From the NCBI GenBank assembly GCA_021383565.1, contig CP079699.1, positions 1,984,001 to 2,048,000 of the forward strand: a stretch of 64,000 bases of DNA. The letters run 5' to 3'. The notes beneath the pieces were generated by a model that saw nothing but the letters and a program-made list of their open reading frames with translations, made no database searches and had not been told where the DNA came from. The position numbers and the translations under genes were made by a program. Source of the DNA: Levilactobacillus brevis. Lineage in GTDB: Bacteria > Bacillota > Bacilli > Lactobacillales > Lactobacillaceae. Each line of letters starts with the position of its first letter. Position 1 is the first letter of the stretch. This document shows positions 24,462-44,615 of the stretch, piece by piece.

Positions 24462-25748
24462 CTATTTCGTTTTCGCAGCGCGTAGTTCCGTCAGATAATT
24501 CTGACTCTTCTCTTCACTGAATTCGTGTTCGGAACGACCGATAACCACCGTAGCCAACGAGTTTCCGACCACGTTAACCGCAGTCCGACCCATGTCCACC
24601 AACCGGTCAATTCCGGCGATAAACGTCAGCCCACTCATCGGAACCCCAATGGTAGAAACCGTCGCTAGCAGAACAACGAAGGACGCACCAGGCACCCCAG
24701 CCATCCCTTTACTGGTAATCATCAGCACCACCAGCAGGGTGATCTGTTGTCCCAGGCTCAGGTTGATATGGTAGGCCTGTGCCAGAAACAGTGCGGCCAG
24801 TGACTGGTAAATGGCGGATCCATCCAGGTTAAACGTATAACCGGTTGGAATCACGAAGGACACGATCCCCTGGCTGACGCCGAACTTATCCATTTTATCA
24901 ATCAATCGTGGCAGGGTCGCTTCGGAACTAGCCGTGGAGAAGGCCAAGACTGCTTCGTCCTTAATGACGAACAGCAAGTCCTTCAGATGGAACTTAAAGA
25001 GCCGAGCCACCAAGCCCATGAAGACTACGATGAACAGTGCCATCGTCCCGTAGGCTAATAGGATGAAATAGCCCAATGGTGCTAACGCGGAAATCCCCAT
25101 TTGCGCAATGGTTACCCCGATCAAGGCACAGACCCCGATTGGCGCCGTATGCATGACCCAGTTGGTCACACGGAACATCACCTGCGAGACGGCATCCAGG
25201 AAGTCGATGATGACCTGTCCCTGCTTACCAATTGCCGCGGTACCCAGTCCAAAGAAGACGGAGAAGAAGATGACGGGCATCATATCCCCCTCGGACAGTG
25301 ACTTGAAGAAGTTGGTCGGAATAATCCCGAGCAACGTTGCCCAGATGCCTGAATCCTTGGCAGATTTGGCCGAGGAGACGTATTGGCTAATGTCTGAACT
25401 ATGTAGTTGATGGATGTCGATAAACGTCCCAGGATGGAAAATATTCCCGATTAGGAGCCCTAGGGCAATGGCGATCGTGGTCATCACTTCGAAGTAGATG
25501 ATGGTCTTACCACCGATCCGCCCCAACTTATGAATATCGCCCATATTGGCAATCCCAACCGTTAAACAAGATACCACGATTGGCAGCACAATCATCTGAA
25601 TCAAGCTGATAAACATATTCCCGATGTTTTGCATCGCAGTGATGGCGAGCTTATTCTCGTAGAAAACGACCCCCAGCACGATCCCTAAAATCAATCCAAT
25701 TAGAATTTGCCACCCCAGACTCAGGCGATAGCTCCGATATTTTTTCAT
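24462..25748 (-). CDS. Dicarboxylate/amino acid:cation symporter (glutamate/aspartate, DAACS family)
   Basis: 428 residues with about eight membrane helices and two re-entrant hairpins. The family motifs are seen: a Ser-rich hairpin ASSEATLPRL near 275, GYTFNLDGSAIYQ near 305 and GVPGASFVVL near 350. These place it with GltP/GltT carriers that import L-glutamate or L-aspartate with Na+ or H+. AGGTGGAAAG precedes the ATG at 25748. It is monocistronic, with its own terminator. Confidence 0.92.
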   Translation of the reverse strand: MKKYRSYRLSLGWQILIGLILGIVLGVVFYENKLAITAMQNIGNMFISLIQMIVLPIVVSCLTVGIANMGDIHKLGRIGGKTIIYFEVMTTIAIALGLLIGNIFHPGTFIDIHQLHSSDISQYVSSAKSAKDSGIWATLLGIIPTNFFKSLSEGDMMPVIFFSVFFGLGTAAIGKQGQVIIDFLDAVSQVMFRVTNWVMHTAPIGVCALIGVTIAQMGISALAPLGYFILLAYGTMALFIVVFMGLVARLFKFHLKDLLFVIKDEAVLAFSTASSEATLPRLIDKMDKFGVSQGIVSFVIPTGYTFNLDGSAIYQSLAALFLAQAYHINLSLGQQITLLVVLMITSKGMAGVPGASFVVLLATVSTIGVPMSGLTFIAGIDRLVDMGRTAVNVVGNSLATVVIGRSEHEFSEEKSQNYLTELRAAKTK

Positions 25749-26080
25749 AATTACTTTCCACCTATTTTCTAAAGATAGTCATTGATTGTCTTTTTCTCTT
25801 AATCTGCTTATACCTTGTGGTAACTCCACAACACTAACTATGATAGCACAAGCTATTCTGCTAACCAAGGCGGTTATTGCAAAGATATTCGAACTTCTTT
25901 CAATAATATGTTAATAATGTTCGCATAACGTATTCTAACCTGGTTTTAATAGAGTGATTAAATAACCCATGAGCGGCCAAATTAACCGACATGGTAATCA
26001 TTATGGTCACTTACCGAATGTACGGGTCATCACTGACTAATTGTAAGCAACTAAATTTGGGGTAATTAAAAATTTATGTA
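25749..26080. other. Intergenic region upstream of the symporter and downstream of rrn
   Basis: AT-rich, with the symporter promoter presumably inside. I see no gene, repeat or clear operator. Confidence 0.5.
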
Positions 26081-26083
26081 AAA

Positions 26084-26108
26084 AAAGAACCCAATCACTG
26101 GGTTCTTT
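26084..26108 (-). terminator. rRNA operon terminator, copy 1
   Basis: AAAGAACCCA / TGGGTTCTTT hairpin with minus-strand T-run just after 5S. Confidence 0.9.
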
Positions 26109-26113
26109 CGTTC

Positions 26114-26230
<117 letters not shown>

Positions 26231-26304
26231 CTACTGAGAGCTTATTCTCTCAAAACTAGACATCATCAATTACTTTCCAACGGAAACAACCACGTTTTCA
26301 ACTT

Positions 26305-29221
<2,917 letters not shown>

Positions 29222-29431
29222 TAACGATTACGTCGTAATCGCTGATTAATTGAGTATTAGCGATATAAACTAATTAAAAAACTCAAAAATACGCAGTTGT
29301 TTCTCGGTTTAATTATCTTAATAATTAAAGGAAAATAATTGATAATATCTAGTTTTCAAAGAACAAGTTTGAGAGGTAAGCCCCTCAAAACTGACCATTG
29401 TTTCGACAAAGTATGTGTAGCCTCCGTATAT

Positions 29432-31001
<1,570 letters not shown>

Positions 31002-31180
31002 TAGATGATGTGCTTGAATAGCTCATCGATTGTTGTTACATTTTTAAAAGCGAATTGACTTCGCAAATATTGTTTGGGTTCGATATAAATATCAAACCGC
31101 CCTACACATATTTGGTTTGTCGAAACAATGTTCAGTTTTCAAAGGTCTACCCGTTATCCGCTCTCGCAGACAACTTAATA

Positions 31181-31383
31181 ATCATATCATTTGAACTATA
31201 TGATGTCAACAAGAAATTTTAAATCATTATTTCTTATCGGTTGCCGCTCTAATGAAGCAGCTCAGTTAATATACCATTTTGTTAACCTGCCTGTCAACAA
31301 GCAATTTAACTTTTCTTATTAATGAGTCGTCTTCGCCAATCGACAACTTTAATAATATATCATACGAAACTGATCACTGTCAA
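31181..31383 (-). promoter_or_regulatory. Three tandem promoters of rRNA operon 1
   Basis: Minus strand, each with TTGTTGACA. P nearest 16S: -35 31204-31209, TATGAT 31181-31186, spacer 17. Middle: 31292-31297, TATATT 31268-31273, spacer 18. Distal: 31378-31383, TATATT 31354-31359, spacer 18. Confidence 0.88.
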
Positions 31384-31638
31384 CAAATATTTCAAAATAA
31401 TCTAAAGTCCTGTGAAAGCTTGTGAAAAGGCTACCCTACTTAGGGCTTAGAATTCCGCCGATACGTGTTAACTCAGTCGTCACCCAATTCGACCGCTTCC
31501 GGCTAACGTTATCCGCAGCTTCATCATTATACCCAATATCTCGCTATCAGTAACTACACAGAAACTCAAGGCTGAACTAAACCACTGACCTTCTCTGATA
31601 GGTATTCATACCCCAACAACCCAGCATATAAAGCTTAA

Positions 31639-32209
31639 TTACCGGATTCCTTCGACCACCTCAACTAAACTTGTCGCTTGGAAAAGATCAACTACCCCAC
31701 ACCGAGGAAGAACGGTATCCTCCCCCAAGGTCAACTGCTGGGCCTTCAAACGGAGCGTCGTATAATAACTAAGATTTCCATATTTCCACCGTAGAAAAAG
31801 CATATTAACCGGATCCCATTTTACGATCAGCAATAGAGACTTAAATGCCCGTATCAGGCTACTGGAAAAGCCTTCTCCCATAAGGAAAATACCAATTTCA
31901 ATAGCAATGGCTGCACTCGTCATTTTGGCGACAACTTGCTAATAGAAGAAAGATGCTGATCACTAAGCGTCCACCGTATAAAACTAACAACACATTCGTC
32001 CCTAGATTGCCTAACCGGTGTTGATGATACACATAGGCCGTTTGCCAATGAATCGCTGGGTTCCCGACAGATTTTAAAGCGAGGACTATTGCCCACATGA
32101 GGAGGAAGGCACTATAGTTGAGAATTAATAAGAACTTCCCAACCTAGCTCTTGTGCCGTTGATTGATCCGAACCACTAATGGTTTAATCGTGCCGTAGTC
32201 AAATTTCAT
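31639..32209 (-). pseudogene. Decayed ABC-2 type permease
   Basis: ATG 32209 follows TGGAGGGCC and reads MKFDYGTIKPLVVRINQRHK, then an in-frame TAG where Trp is expected. The frame stays open with two hydrophobic segments to about 31898, then shifts and continues to 31639 (WDPVNMLFLRWKYGN, as in ABC-2 exporter permeases). At least one nonsense mutation and one frameshift, so not functional. Confidence 0.7.
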
Positions 32210-32290
32210 GGCCCTCCAGAACACACTAACGACAGACAATAACAGCGTGGCCCGCTGAAAACCAACACAACCCGACGAAACATACGATTC

Positions 32291-32421
32291 TTATTTGTCG
32301 AGTACAGTGCGACACGTGGCTAAAGCGAGGATTCCCATGAGAAGTCCTAGAACGATGAGGGCACCCAGGTCAGGGGCTAACATCTAACTTTAAAAATCTC
32401 TTGTTGTCGTAACCGCCACAT
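32291..32421 (-). pseudogene. Remnant of a second ABC permease
   Basis: AGGAGGGGG and ATG 32421 begin MWRLRQQEIFKV, the start of a membrane protein. The frame then breaks and only one hydrophobic helix (LGALIVLGLLMGILALA) remains before a stop at 32291. Most of the gene is deleted. Confidence 0.6.
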
Positions 32422-32440
32422 AGTTACTCCCCCTCCTGGG

Positions 32441-33200
32441 TCAATAGCCGTAGTAGAATCGTTTCAAATTTTCCGTTTTAATAACAGGGGTAGCTCCACA
32501 CTGTGTGATTTCATACTCCGTGCTTAGGATGTGCTGGCCAAGCTGATTATCCGTTGTCCGAAATGCCAGGACTAGGTGGGTCGATGTCTTAACCTGTACG
32601 CTGGTTTGCGGTAGTTGAACCTTTCCTTGCTCAATCTAAGTCACCCGATCAATGATCTTTTCCCGTTCACTTAAAATGTGACTGGAAATTAAGTAAGAAG
32701 GTTATTCCTACGTTTGCCAATCAGACAATTAAATCTCGTGGCCGCTTCACCGATTGTGAACCCAACTCACTAAATAACCCGTGATGGTTACCTTACTGGC
32801 ACCATGGCGATTCCCAACTTTTGCTTCATTCCCAATGAATACCGTTTGACGGTTTGCTGAATAAGTCGTTACTTGCAGTGTCTGTGTGTTCTAAGCCAGT
32901 TGCGTTAATTCATTTGTCATCAGCTATAGGGGGTGTCCCCCATTCGAAATGGATAAATCACTGACCGCTCAATCAGGGATTCCACCTTCTGAGTGACAAC
33001 TGTGTGATCACGAATCGAAACAGGCTAACCCGCGATGCAAAATGTGCTCAGCATCAGCTGAGATCAGTCCGAGTAGTGTTTTCATAATTGTCATTTTCCC
33101 AGCATCATTGTGCCCAACTAACCCTACAATTTCCCCTTAGAAAAGAAAAGTTGATAGCTTGTAAAATAACCTGATGACAAAAGAACTTTACGTAAATCAC
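32441..33200 (-). pseudogene. Decayed ABC transporter ATP-binding gene
   Basis: Starts at GTG 33200 (VIYVKFFCHQVILQAINFSF), frameshifts, then gives the Walker A region GEIVGLVGHNDAGKMTIMKT with two damaged positions (N-D for N-G, M for T). Later the linker region YSLGMKQKLGIAMV appears, then SSHILSEREKIIDRV, a TAG stop and IEQGKVQ. The Walker B segment is deleted. It is of the BcrA/YtrB exporter type and preceded the two permease remnants. Confidence 0.8.
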
Positions 33201-33791
33201 CCGGACATCACCACTATTATGGCGTCGACCTGACCACATTCCATACCGTTCCGGTGGCAACATAAGTCCACTGGTGGGGATTGGCTTTCTTTGCAATCAT
33301 CAGTTTTATCAACGGGTACTTAAATGCTTTCCCAATGGACTTTGACTTCGCACCGACTTGTTAGGCCGTGAAAATCCGGTTACATATTGCTTAGAGAGTT
33401 GTGGCTGCCGCGATTCGCTAGATCATAATGCTTTAACATCACACAAGACCCCAGTCACATTCTCTAAACATCGGGAATATAACCGGGTTTGTTTGTTAGC
33501 ATTAACCACTTGATTGGCCCTGAAGCAGTTTCACAGACACGGACTTGCAACCATTCAATCGTAGATGGCCAGTTACTCATTACTTACGTTTAAACTCAAT
33601 AACTACTGCTTAAGGCCATCACTTTTTAGTTTACAGTTCGCTACAACAATCATTATGGGAGTACAGTTATTGAGCACCTAATGTTCCTTGCTTCAAATGA
33701 TCTCCGCAATGAGTGGCCTCCGAATGACTTTCGACCAAATCCGATTTTTCTTACAGTTCTTATCTGTTCGGTAGCTTTTAAAAATCTACAC
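33201..33791. other. Degenerate sequence upstream of the ABC remnant
   Basis: AT-richer than the neighbours, with many stops in all frames. Short open stretches on the minus strand (such as TNKPGYIPDV) look protein-derived but I cannot identify them. Confidence 0.4.
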
Positions 33792-33794
33792 AAA

Positions 33795-33819
33795 AAAGAA
33801 CCCAATCACTGGGTTCTTT
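33795..33819 (-). terminator. rRNA operon terminator, copy 2
   Basis: The same AAAGAACCCA / TGGGTTCTTT hairpin as copy 1. Confidence 0.9.
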
Positions 33820-33824
33820 CGTTC

Positions 33825-33941
<117 letters not shown>

Positions 33942-34015
33942 CTACTGAGAGCTTATTCTCTCAAAACTAGACATCATCAATTACTTTCCAACGGAAACAA
34001 CCACGTTTTCAACTT

Positions 34016-36931
<2,916 letters not shown>

Positions 36932-37141
36932 TAACGATTACGTCGTAATCGCTGATTAATTGAGTATTAGCGATATAAACTAATTAAAAAACTCAAAAAT
37001 ACGCAGTTGTTTCTCGGTTTAATTATCTTAATAATTAAAGGAAAATAATTGATAATATCTAGTTTTCAAAGAACAAGTTTGAGAGGTAAGCCCCTCAAAA
37101 CTGACCATTGTTTCGACAAAGTATGTGTAGCCTCCGTATAT

Positions 37142-38713
<1,572 letters not shown>

Positions 38714-38893
38714 TAGATGATGTGCTTGAATAGCTCATCGATTGTTGTTACATTTTTAAAAGCGAATTGACTTCGCAAATATTGTTTGGGTTTGATATAA
38801 ATATCAAACCGCCCTACACATATTTGGTTTGTCGAAACAATGTTCAGTTTTCAAAGGTCTACCTAAGTGATTACCAACGTAATCAGCTTAATT

Positions 38894-39102
38894 ATCATAT
38901 CATGTTGCTGATGTGATGTCAACAAGAAGTTTGATTTAACAACGTTTCTTGCTGGTGCGTCGTTTTAAACGCGACAACTTAATTACTATACCATTTCATC
39001 AACATCTCTGTCAACAAGTAATTTCAATGTTTCAAATTGGTCTAGCTAAGTGGCTCACATGACAACGGATATAACTATACCAAGCCAGACGCCTGTCGTC
39101 AA
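38894..39102 (-). promoter_or_regulatory. Three tandem promoters of rRNA operon 2
   Basis: Minus strand: TTGACA (38917-38922) / TATGAT (38894-38899), spacer 17; TTGACA (39009-39014) / TATAGT (38985-38990), spacer 18; TTGACG (39097-39102) / TATAGT (39074-39079), spacer 17. The hexamers match operon 1 while the sequence between them does not. Confidence 0.88.
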
Positions 39103-39203
39103 TGGAAATCATGAATAAATTGCGTCTTTTTTTCAAAAGCGAATGACCCTAGTGAAAGCTTCTAACTTGGTACGGATAGACCGTGTGTTTCGTGGCAAAA
39201 AGA

Positions 39204-40391
39204 CTACGATGGTTCGTCGGCCTTTCGTAAAGCCGGCCGGACAACCACCACCAAAACAACGACAATGACCACATTAACAACCCCACACAAGAGAAATAAT
39301 CGTGAAAAAGCTTGCGTCGAGCCAATAACAAGCCCCCCCAGCACCGGACCCGCCGCCTTTCCCAGCGAAGAAAAAGCATTAACTAAGCCTTGATACTTTC
39401 CCTCATTACCGATCGTATAGGCGTTAATCAGGGCCGGAACCCCCGGAACATAGATGGCTTCACCCAAGGTCAATAGCGTCATCGCCAAAAAGAGGACGGA
39501 CACACCCGTTGCACTACTTAATAGAAGAAACGAACCACCAATGGCCACCAATCCGAGGACGATCTGTACCGGTAAAGTCTTGGTACGACTGACTTTGGTC
39601 ATCAACGACTGCACCACAATGAGGAGCAACCCGTTGTACACCCACAAGTGACTGTACAGCCGAATCGGCAAGCCCTGATCCTGAATATAGACGGAAACAT
39701 TACTCATCCACTGAGCATACGTTAGCCACATCAGCGTCAGGCTCAACAAAATAATTGCAATCTGAGTAGCTCCCAACACGGCGGGCTTGGCTCCCGTCGT
39801 TGTGACAGCCGCCGTGGCCCCAGTTCCCCTAGCTGGTTGAACCAGTCGATCGGCGTAGTTTAGCCATAAGACTGTCGCCAACACATAGCACCCAATCAAT
39901 AGTAAGAAAATCGGTCGCAGGCTACGATGAAACAGAATGCCAATGCTAGCCGTCCCCACGACCAAGCCTAAGTTAATGAAGATGTAGAGGACGTTAAAGA
40001 GCCGGCCACTCCCCCGACTGAGGTGCGCAGCCATGGCCGTAATTAGCGTGAGCATTCCGCCCGTCAGCAAGCCAAAAATCACCAATACAATGGGATAGGC
40101 CACACGACCGTTCCAAATTAACCCGGCGACGGCATCAACGACTAGACCCAGCAGCATCATCAGGCCTACGCGTTTCACCGGAAAACGGTCCGTCAGCACC
40201 CCACCGAGATAGCCACCTAACACGTTGAAGCCGGAGTAAACCGCCAGAATCAAGCCGCTCATGACTAGACTGAGTTCCAAATTATTATGCAGATAAATCG
40301 TCGTTAGTGGCCACATCACGCTATAGGCCGTGTTCACCAACAACCCCAGTACCAATAGCGGCCATAACGAACGAACCATTTTCCCCATCAT
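39204..40391 (-). CDS. MFS permease, DHA1-like exporter
   Basis: Start at ATG 40391 with AGGAGG five bases upstream; 395 residues and 12 membrane helices. The opening helix ends SVMWPLTTIYLHNNLEL, and loop 2-3 is GGYLGGVLTDRFPVKR. A polar Ala/Thr-rich loop near 190 separates the two halves. It is a paralogue of the partial permease at 1-836. It probably exports a drug or metabolite with protons. It lies just upstream of the distal rrn promoter and facing away from lysS, with no regulator beside it. Confidence 0.87.
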   Translation of the reverse strand: MMGKMVRSLWPLLVLGLLVNTAYSVMWPLTTIYLHNNLELSLVMSGLILAVYSGFNVLGGYLGGVLTDRFPVKRVGLMMLLGLVVDAVAGLIWNGRVAYPIVLVIFGLLTGGMLTLITAMAAHLSRGSGRLFNVLYIFINLGLVVGTASIGILFHRSLRPIFLLLIGCYVLATVLWLNYADRLVQPARGTGATAAVTTTGAKPAVLGATQIAIILLSLTLMWLTYAQWMSNVSVYIQDQGLPIRLYSHLWVYNGLLLIVVQSLMTKVSRTKTLPVQIVLGLVAIGGSFLLLSSATGVSVLFLAMTLLTLGEAIYVPGVPALINAYTIGNEGKYQGLVNAFSSLGKAAGPVLGGLVIGSTQAFSRLFLLCGVVNVVIVVVLVVVVRPALRKADEPS

Positions 40392-40643
40392 CAATTCCTC
40401 CTAACAGTAACCATCAGTCTATCATGTTTCCCCGGTGGTCCGAAACCGTCGCCGGCCGAATAATTAAACAATTTGTATTAAACCGTTTTCATTGTCAGTG
40501 CGAGCCGATTTTGCGTTTCTAGTTTCGCTTTTTTCCTTATTTAACGGGCGATTAGGCTTGCTTATTGACCGAAAATCAACTAAATTTAAGGGAGGTCTGG
40601 ATTCATAGAACTTTTGAATCAATACTTAATAGGAGGACACAAC

Positions 40644-42155
40644 ATGGGTAACAGCAAAAATAATAATGCCGCACCGACCGATCTGAATGATCAGATGCAG
40701 GTCCGTCGGGATAAAATGAACAAGCTACAAGAACAGGGCATCGCGCCTTTCGGTCACCGCTTCGATAGAACTGACGACAGCCAGTCACTCACTGAAAAAT
40801 ACGATAAGTACGATAAAGAAGAGCTGATGGAAGACAAACATTATGTTGCTGTTGCGGGTCGGATTACCGGTAAGCGTGGTAGTGGCAAGGCTGGCTTTAT
40901 CGATTTGCTCGACAGAACTGGTGTGGTCCAAGGTTACGCCCGTCAAGACGAACTGGGCGAAGACAAGTACGCCCTCTACAAGACGTTAGACTTAGGGGAC
41001 TTTATCGGTGCCAAAGGTTACGTCATCAAAACCAACACCGGCGCCTTAACGTTACGTTTCACTGACTTCGAATTCTTATCCAAGTCATTACGGCCATTGC
41101 CTGACAAGTACCACGGTCTGACGAACCCTGAAACTATCTACCGTCAACGCTACCTGGACTTAATCTCTAACCGCGACAGCTTCGATCGCTTCGTCAAGGT
41201 TACCCAGGTCAAGCGGGCCATTCGTGAATACCTTGACAATGCCGGCTATCTCGAAGTCGACACCCCGGTTCTTCAAACGGAAGCCGGTGGGGCTGAAGCG
41301 CGGCCATTCGTGACCCACTCCAACGCCTTTGATATTCCTTTATACCTGCGAATTGCTACGGAACTTTACCTGAAGCGCCTGATTGTTGGTGGGATGGAAA
41401 AAGTTTACGAACTGGGCAAAGACTTCCGGAACGAAGGGACCGACTTACGGCACAACCCTGAATTCAACATGGTCGAAGTCTACACGGCCTACGCCGACTA
41501 CACCGACGTCATGGACTTAACGGAAAACATCTTCCGCTACGTGGCCAACAAGGTAAATGGGTCCGGCAAGTTGACGTACCAGGGCAAGGACATCGACCTA
41601 GACAGCGACTTCAAGCGGGTTCACATGGTTGACGCCGTTAAGGACGCCACTGGTATCGACTTCTGGCAACCAATGTCTGACGAAGACGCTCGGAAGTTAG
41701 CCGAGGAAAATGGTATTCACTGCGAACCTTATTGGAAGGTTGGCCACATCATCAACGCCATCTTCGAAGAAAAGGTTCAAGACAACTTGATCAACCCAAC
41801 GTTCATCTACGGTCACCCGGTTGAAATCTCACCACTGGCCAAGAAGAACCCGAAGGACCCGCGTTTCACCGACCGGTTCGAACTTTACATCAACGGTAAT
41901 GAATTTGGGAATGCCTTCACGGAATTAAACGACCCTATCGACCAACGTCAACGGTTCGAAGCCCAAGACGCCGAACGGGCAGCTGGTAACGAAGAAGCTC
42001 ACGGGATTGATTCCGACTACATCGAAGCCATGGAATACGGAATGCCGCCTACTGGTGGTCTGGGAATTGGTATCGATCGGATGACAATGTTAATGACCGA
42101 CTCCGCATCTATCCGTGACGTCATGCTTTTCCCAACGATGCGTCCAAACGACTAA
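40644..42155 (+). CDS. lysS: Lysyl-tRNA synthetase, class II
   Basis: Start at ATG 40644 behind AGGAGG gives 503 residues. N-terminal OB-fold anticodon-binding domain (about 60-160), then the class II core: motif 2 [16 protein letters not shown] and motif 3 [14 protein letters not shown] near the C-terminus. It charges tRNA-Lys with lysine using ATP. murE follows after 19 bp, so they are probably cotranscribed. No T-box is visible upstream. Confidence 0.97.
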   Translation: MGNSKNNNAAPTDLNDQMQVRRDKMNKLQEQGIAPFGHRFDRTDDSQSLTEKYDKYDKEELMEDKHYVAVAGRITGKRGSGKAGFIDLLDRTGVVQGYARQDELGEDKYALYKTLDLGDFIGAKGYVIKTNTGALTLRFTDFEFLSKSLRPLPDKYHGLTNPETIYRQRYLDLISNRDSFDRFVKVTQVKRAIREYLDNAGYLEVDTPVLQTEAGGAEARPFVTHSNAFDIPLYLRIATELYLKRLIVGGMEKVYELGKDFRNEGTDLRHNPEFNMVEVYTAYADYTDVMDLTENIFRYVANKVNGSGKLTYQGKDIDLDSDFKRVHMVDAVKDATGIDFWQPMSDEDARKLAEENGIHCEPYWKVGHIINAIFEEKVQDNLINPTFIYGHPVEISPLAKKNPKDPRFTDRFELYINGNEFGNAFTELNDPIDQRQRFEAQDAERAAGNEEAHGIDSDYIEAMEYGMPPTGGLGIGIDRMTMLMTDSASIRDVMLFPTMRPND

Positions 42156-42174
42156 TCTGAAAAGAGGCAATTGT

Positions 42175-43686
42175 ATGCGCGTAAATCAGCTGATTGCTCT
42201 ACTTCAAGAGCACAACCTGTATCAAGGCACAACACTGTCTGACGACGTGACGTTCGAAGGCCTAGCCTATGATTCACGCAAGGTTAGCGCCAACAGTCTC
42301 TTCGTGTGCAAGGGGTTCAACTTCTCCGTGGACTATCTTCACCAGGCCATTGAGAACGGGGCGATTTGTTATCTCGCTGAACAGGATTATCACCTAACCA
42401 CGCCCGGCATCTTCGTGACCGACGTGCGTAAGGCACTGTCTCTGGCGGCACAGCTGTACTTTGGCTTTCCACAAAACGACCTGTTCGTGATTGGCTACAC
42501 CGGCACCAAGGGGAAGACGACCTCCACCTATTTCACGCGAAATATCTTGGAACAGACCTTCCCACACCAAGTGGCGATGTTCTCTACAATTAATCACATC
42601 TTGGGACCCAAGCCCGAAGACCAGTTCAAGGCCCACCTGACCACGGCGGAATCGTTCGACATCTTCCGTGAGATGCGGCAGGCTGTGGAAAATGGCCAAA
42701 AGATCTTGGTCATGGAAGTCGCCTCGCAGGCCTATTTGCTGGACCGCGTTTATGGTTTGAAATTCAATGTGGGCCTGTTTCTGAATATCACGCCCGACCA
42801 CATCGGAATTAATGAGCACCCCAACTTCGCCAACTATCTCTTCTGCAAGCAACAGTTGATGATTAACTCAGATAACTGCATTATTGATGCGGATATGAAT
42901 CATTTTGACGACGTGTTAGCGGCGGCCAAGGTCTCCACGGCTCCCGACCATATCTTCACGTACGGCGTCAACCAGCCCGATGCGACCGTCTCACTGACCA
43001 GTGAAGCGGCCACCCTGACGGATAGCGAATTTCGCCTGACCGTGAACCATGCGCAAGACCGCTTCGCCGATTTGGCGACCACGTACAACGTCTCGGTTCC
43101 TGGCGACTTTAACCAGAGTAACGCCACCGCGGCGATTCTGGCCAGTTCACTAGCCGGCGCTCACGTGGCCGACATGCAAACAGGGTTGGCCAACACCACG
43201 ATTCCCGGTCGGATGGAAGTCTTGACGACGCGCCAACACGGGACCGTCTACATTGACTACGCCCACGACTGGGGTAGCATGAACGCCCTCCTCCATTTCT
43301 TACACGCGCAGTTCCCCGATCACCAGATTAAGGTGGTTCTGGGGAGTACCGGCGATAAGGGTGAAGACCGCCGCGAAGGCTTTGCCAAGGCGCTCAACGA
43401 TTACGCTAATGTTGCCTTTCTGACGACGGACGATCCCGGTCACGAGGACCCAATCGCCATCGCCAAGGAGATTGACAGCTACATTGACCACACCAAGGTG
43501 CACACCACCTTAATCCCACAACGGGAGGAAGCCATCCAACACGCCATTGCCTCCGCAACCAATGACGATCTCGTTATTCTTGCCGGCAAGGGGCAGGATG
43601 CCTACCAAAAAATTAATGGCGTCGACACCCCCTACGCAACGGACCCTGTCGTTGCTCAGGAAGCCATCGACGACCTTGAAGCTTAA
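42175..43686 (+). CDS. murE: UDP-N-acetylmuramoyl-tripeptide synthetase, probably L-lysine-adding MurE
   Basis: Start at ATG 42175 behind AGAGG; 503 residues, three Mur ligase domains. ATP-binding motif GYTGTKGKTT is at residues 107-116. The amino-acid specificity loop reads D420-P-G-H-E-D-P, unlike the DNPR of diaminopimelate-adding enzymes and closer to lysine-adding MurE. It adds the third residue of the cell-wall stem peptide. Placement directly after lysS supports L-lysine as substrate. The transcript now runs into the IS3 element 10 bp downstream, with no visible terminator of its own. Confidence 0.9.
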   Translation: MRVNQLIALLQEHNLYQGTTLSDDVTFEGLAYDSRKVSANSLFVCKGFNFSVDYLHQAIENGAICYLAEQDYHLTTPGIFVTDVRKALSLAAQLYFGFPQNDLFVIGYTGTKGKTTSTYFTRNILEQTFPHQVAMFSTINHILGPKPEDQFKAHLTTAESFDIFREMRQAVENGQKILVMEVASQAYLLDRVYGLKFNVGLFLNITPDHIGINEHPNFANYLFCKQQLMINSDNCIIDADMNHFDDVLAAAKVSTAPDHIFTYGVNQPDATVSLTSEAATLTDSEFRLTVNHAQDRFADLATTYNVSVPGDFNQSNATAAILASSLAGAHVADMQTGLANTTIPGRMEVLTTRQHGTVYIDYAHDWGSMNALLHFLHAQFPDHQIKVVLGSTGDKGEDRREGFAKALNDYANVAFLTTDDPGHEDPIAIAKEIDSYIDHTKVHTTLIPQREEAIQHAIASATNDDLVILAGKGQDAYQKINGVDTPYATDPVVAQEAIDDLEA

Positions 43687-43749
43687 TTTGTATCTAAAAA
43701 GGAGATGTCCGGACCACTTGAAGTGAACCCCATAAATTGGAGTGAATTT

Positions 43750-44577
43750 CTAAGCTACTAATTGGCTGGCATGTTCCCGGTATTTTACCGGGGACATGCC
43801 GGCCAATTTTGTTTTTATCCGGTGGTAATTGTAATAACCTACGTATTCGGTTATTGCTGCCGCAAGCTCTTGATAACTGCTATAACTGTGATTATGAACA
43901 GTCCCTACCTTGAGAATGTGGAAAATACTCTCTGCTACGGCGTTATCAAGGCATGTGGCCTTGCGGCTCATGCTTTGAAAGACTCGAGCTTCTTTGAGAA
44001 TACTGATATATCGACAGTTCTGGTACTGGAATCCTTGATCCGAGTGAATAGTCATTCGATAAGGCACTTTGGGTCTTCTTACTATAAGGCGTTCTAAGGG
44101 ATCAGTGACGAATTTAACTGTTGGATGCTGACTAATTGCCCACTCAAGAATTTCTCCGTTATAAAGATCAATGTAGGCAGTGAAGTATGCACGTTCATTG
44201 ACGGTCTGATGACCCCAACGCACTTCGGTGACATCAGTCACGATTTTTTGAAAAGGGCGATTGGTCTTAAAGTTGCGATTTAGACGGTTTCTAGCGATTT
44301 TACCGACAGTACCTTTATACGAGTTGTACTTCTTTGTTTGCCGTTTAAAGGCAGTGCACAATAAATTATTTTCGCGCATGATTCTCAAAACCGCCTTATG
44401 ATTGACCAGTATGCCTTTATTCCTAAGTGCTAAGGTTACAGTGCGATAACCATAGTCTGGATTGTTTTGTCGAATCTTTTTGACCTCTTCAATTAACGTT
44501 GAAGAGGTGTTTTGATACTTACGATGACAAGCATCATGATAGCTACTGCTCGACATCTTGGCCGCTTTCAATACCAC
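43750..44577 (-). CDS. IS3-family transposase OrfB (DDE integrase)
   Basis: 275 residues from the first internal start, but the frame is open upstream to the end of orfA, so the active protein is probably an OrfAB fusion made by -1 frameshifting. The rve catalytic core is seen: Asp in TDVTEVRW, Asp in HSDQGFQY and Glu in DNAVAESIFHILK, the DDE triad with the (35)E spacing. The N-terminal part is an HTH_21-type segment (NPDYGYRTVTLALRNKG). Full length and apparently intact. Confidence 0.93.
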   Translation of the reverse strand: MVLKAAKMSSSSYHDACHRKYQNTSSTLIEEVKKIRQNNPDYGYRTVTLALRNKGILVNHKAVLRIMRENNLLCTAFKRQTKKYNSYKGTVGKIARNRLNRNFKTNRPFQKIVTDVTEVRWGHQTVNERAYFTAYIDLYNGEILEWAISQHPTVKFVTDPLERLIVRRPKVPYRMTIHSDQGFQYQNCRYISILKEARVFQSMSRKATCLDNAVAESIFHILKVGTVHNHSYSSYQELAAAITEYVGYYNYHRIKTKLAGMSPVKYREHASQLVA

Positions 44578-44615
44578 AACTAATTTGACGTTGAATTTAC
44601 ACCTTAGCTCAGTGA

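Noticed and set aside
40395-40643. Possible T-box leader for lysS
   Set aside because: No T-box sequence, specifier stem or terminator is present.
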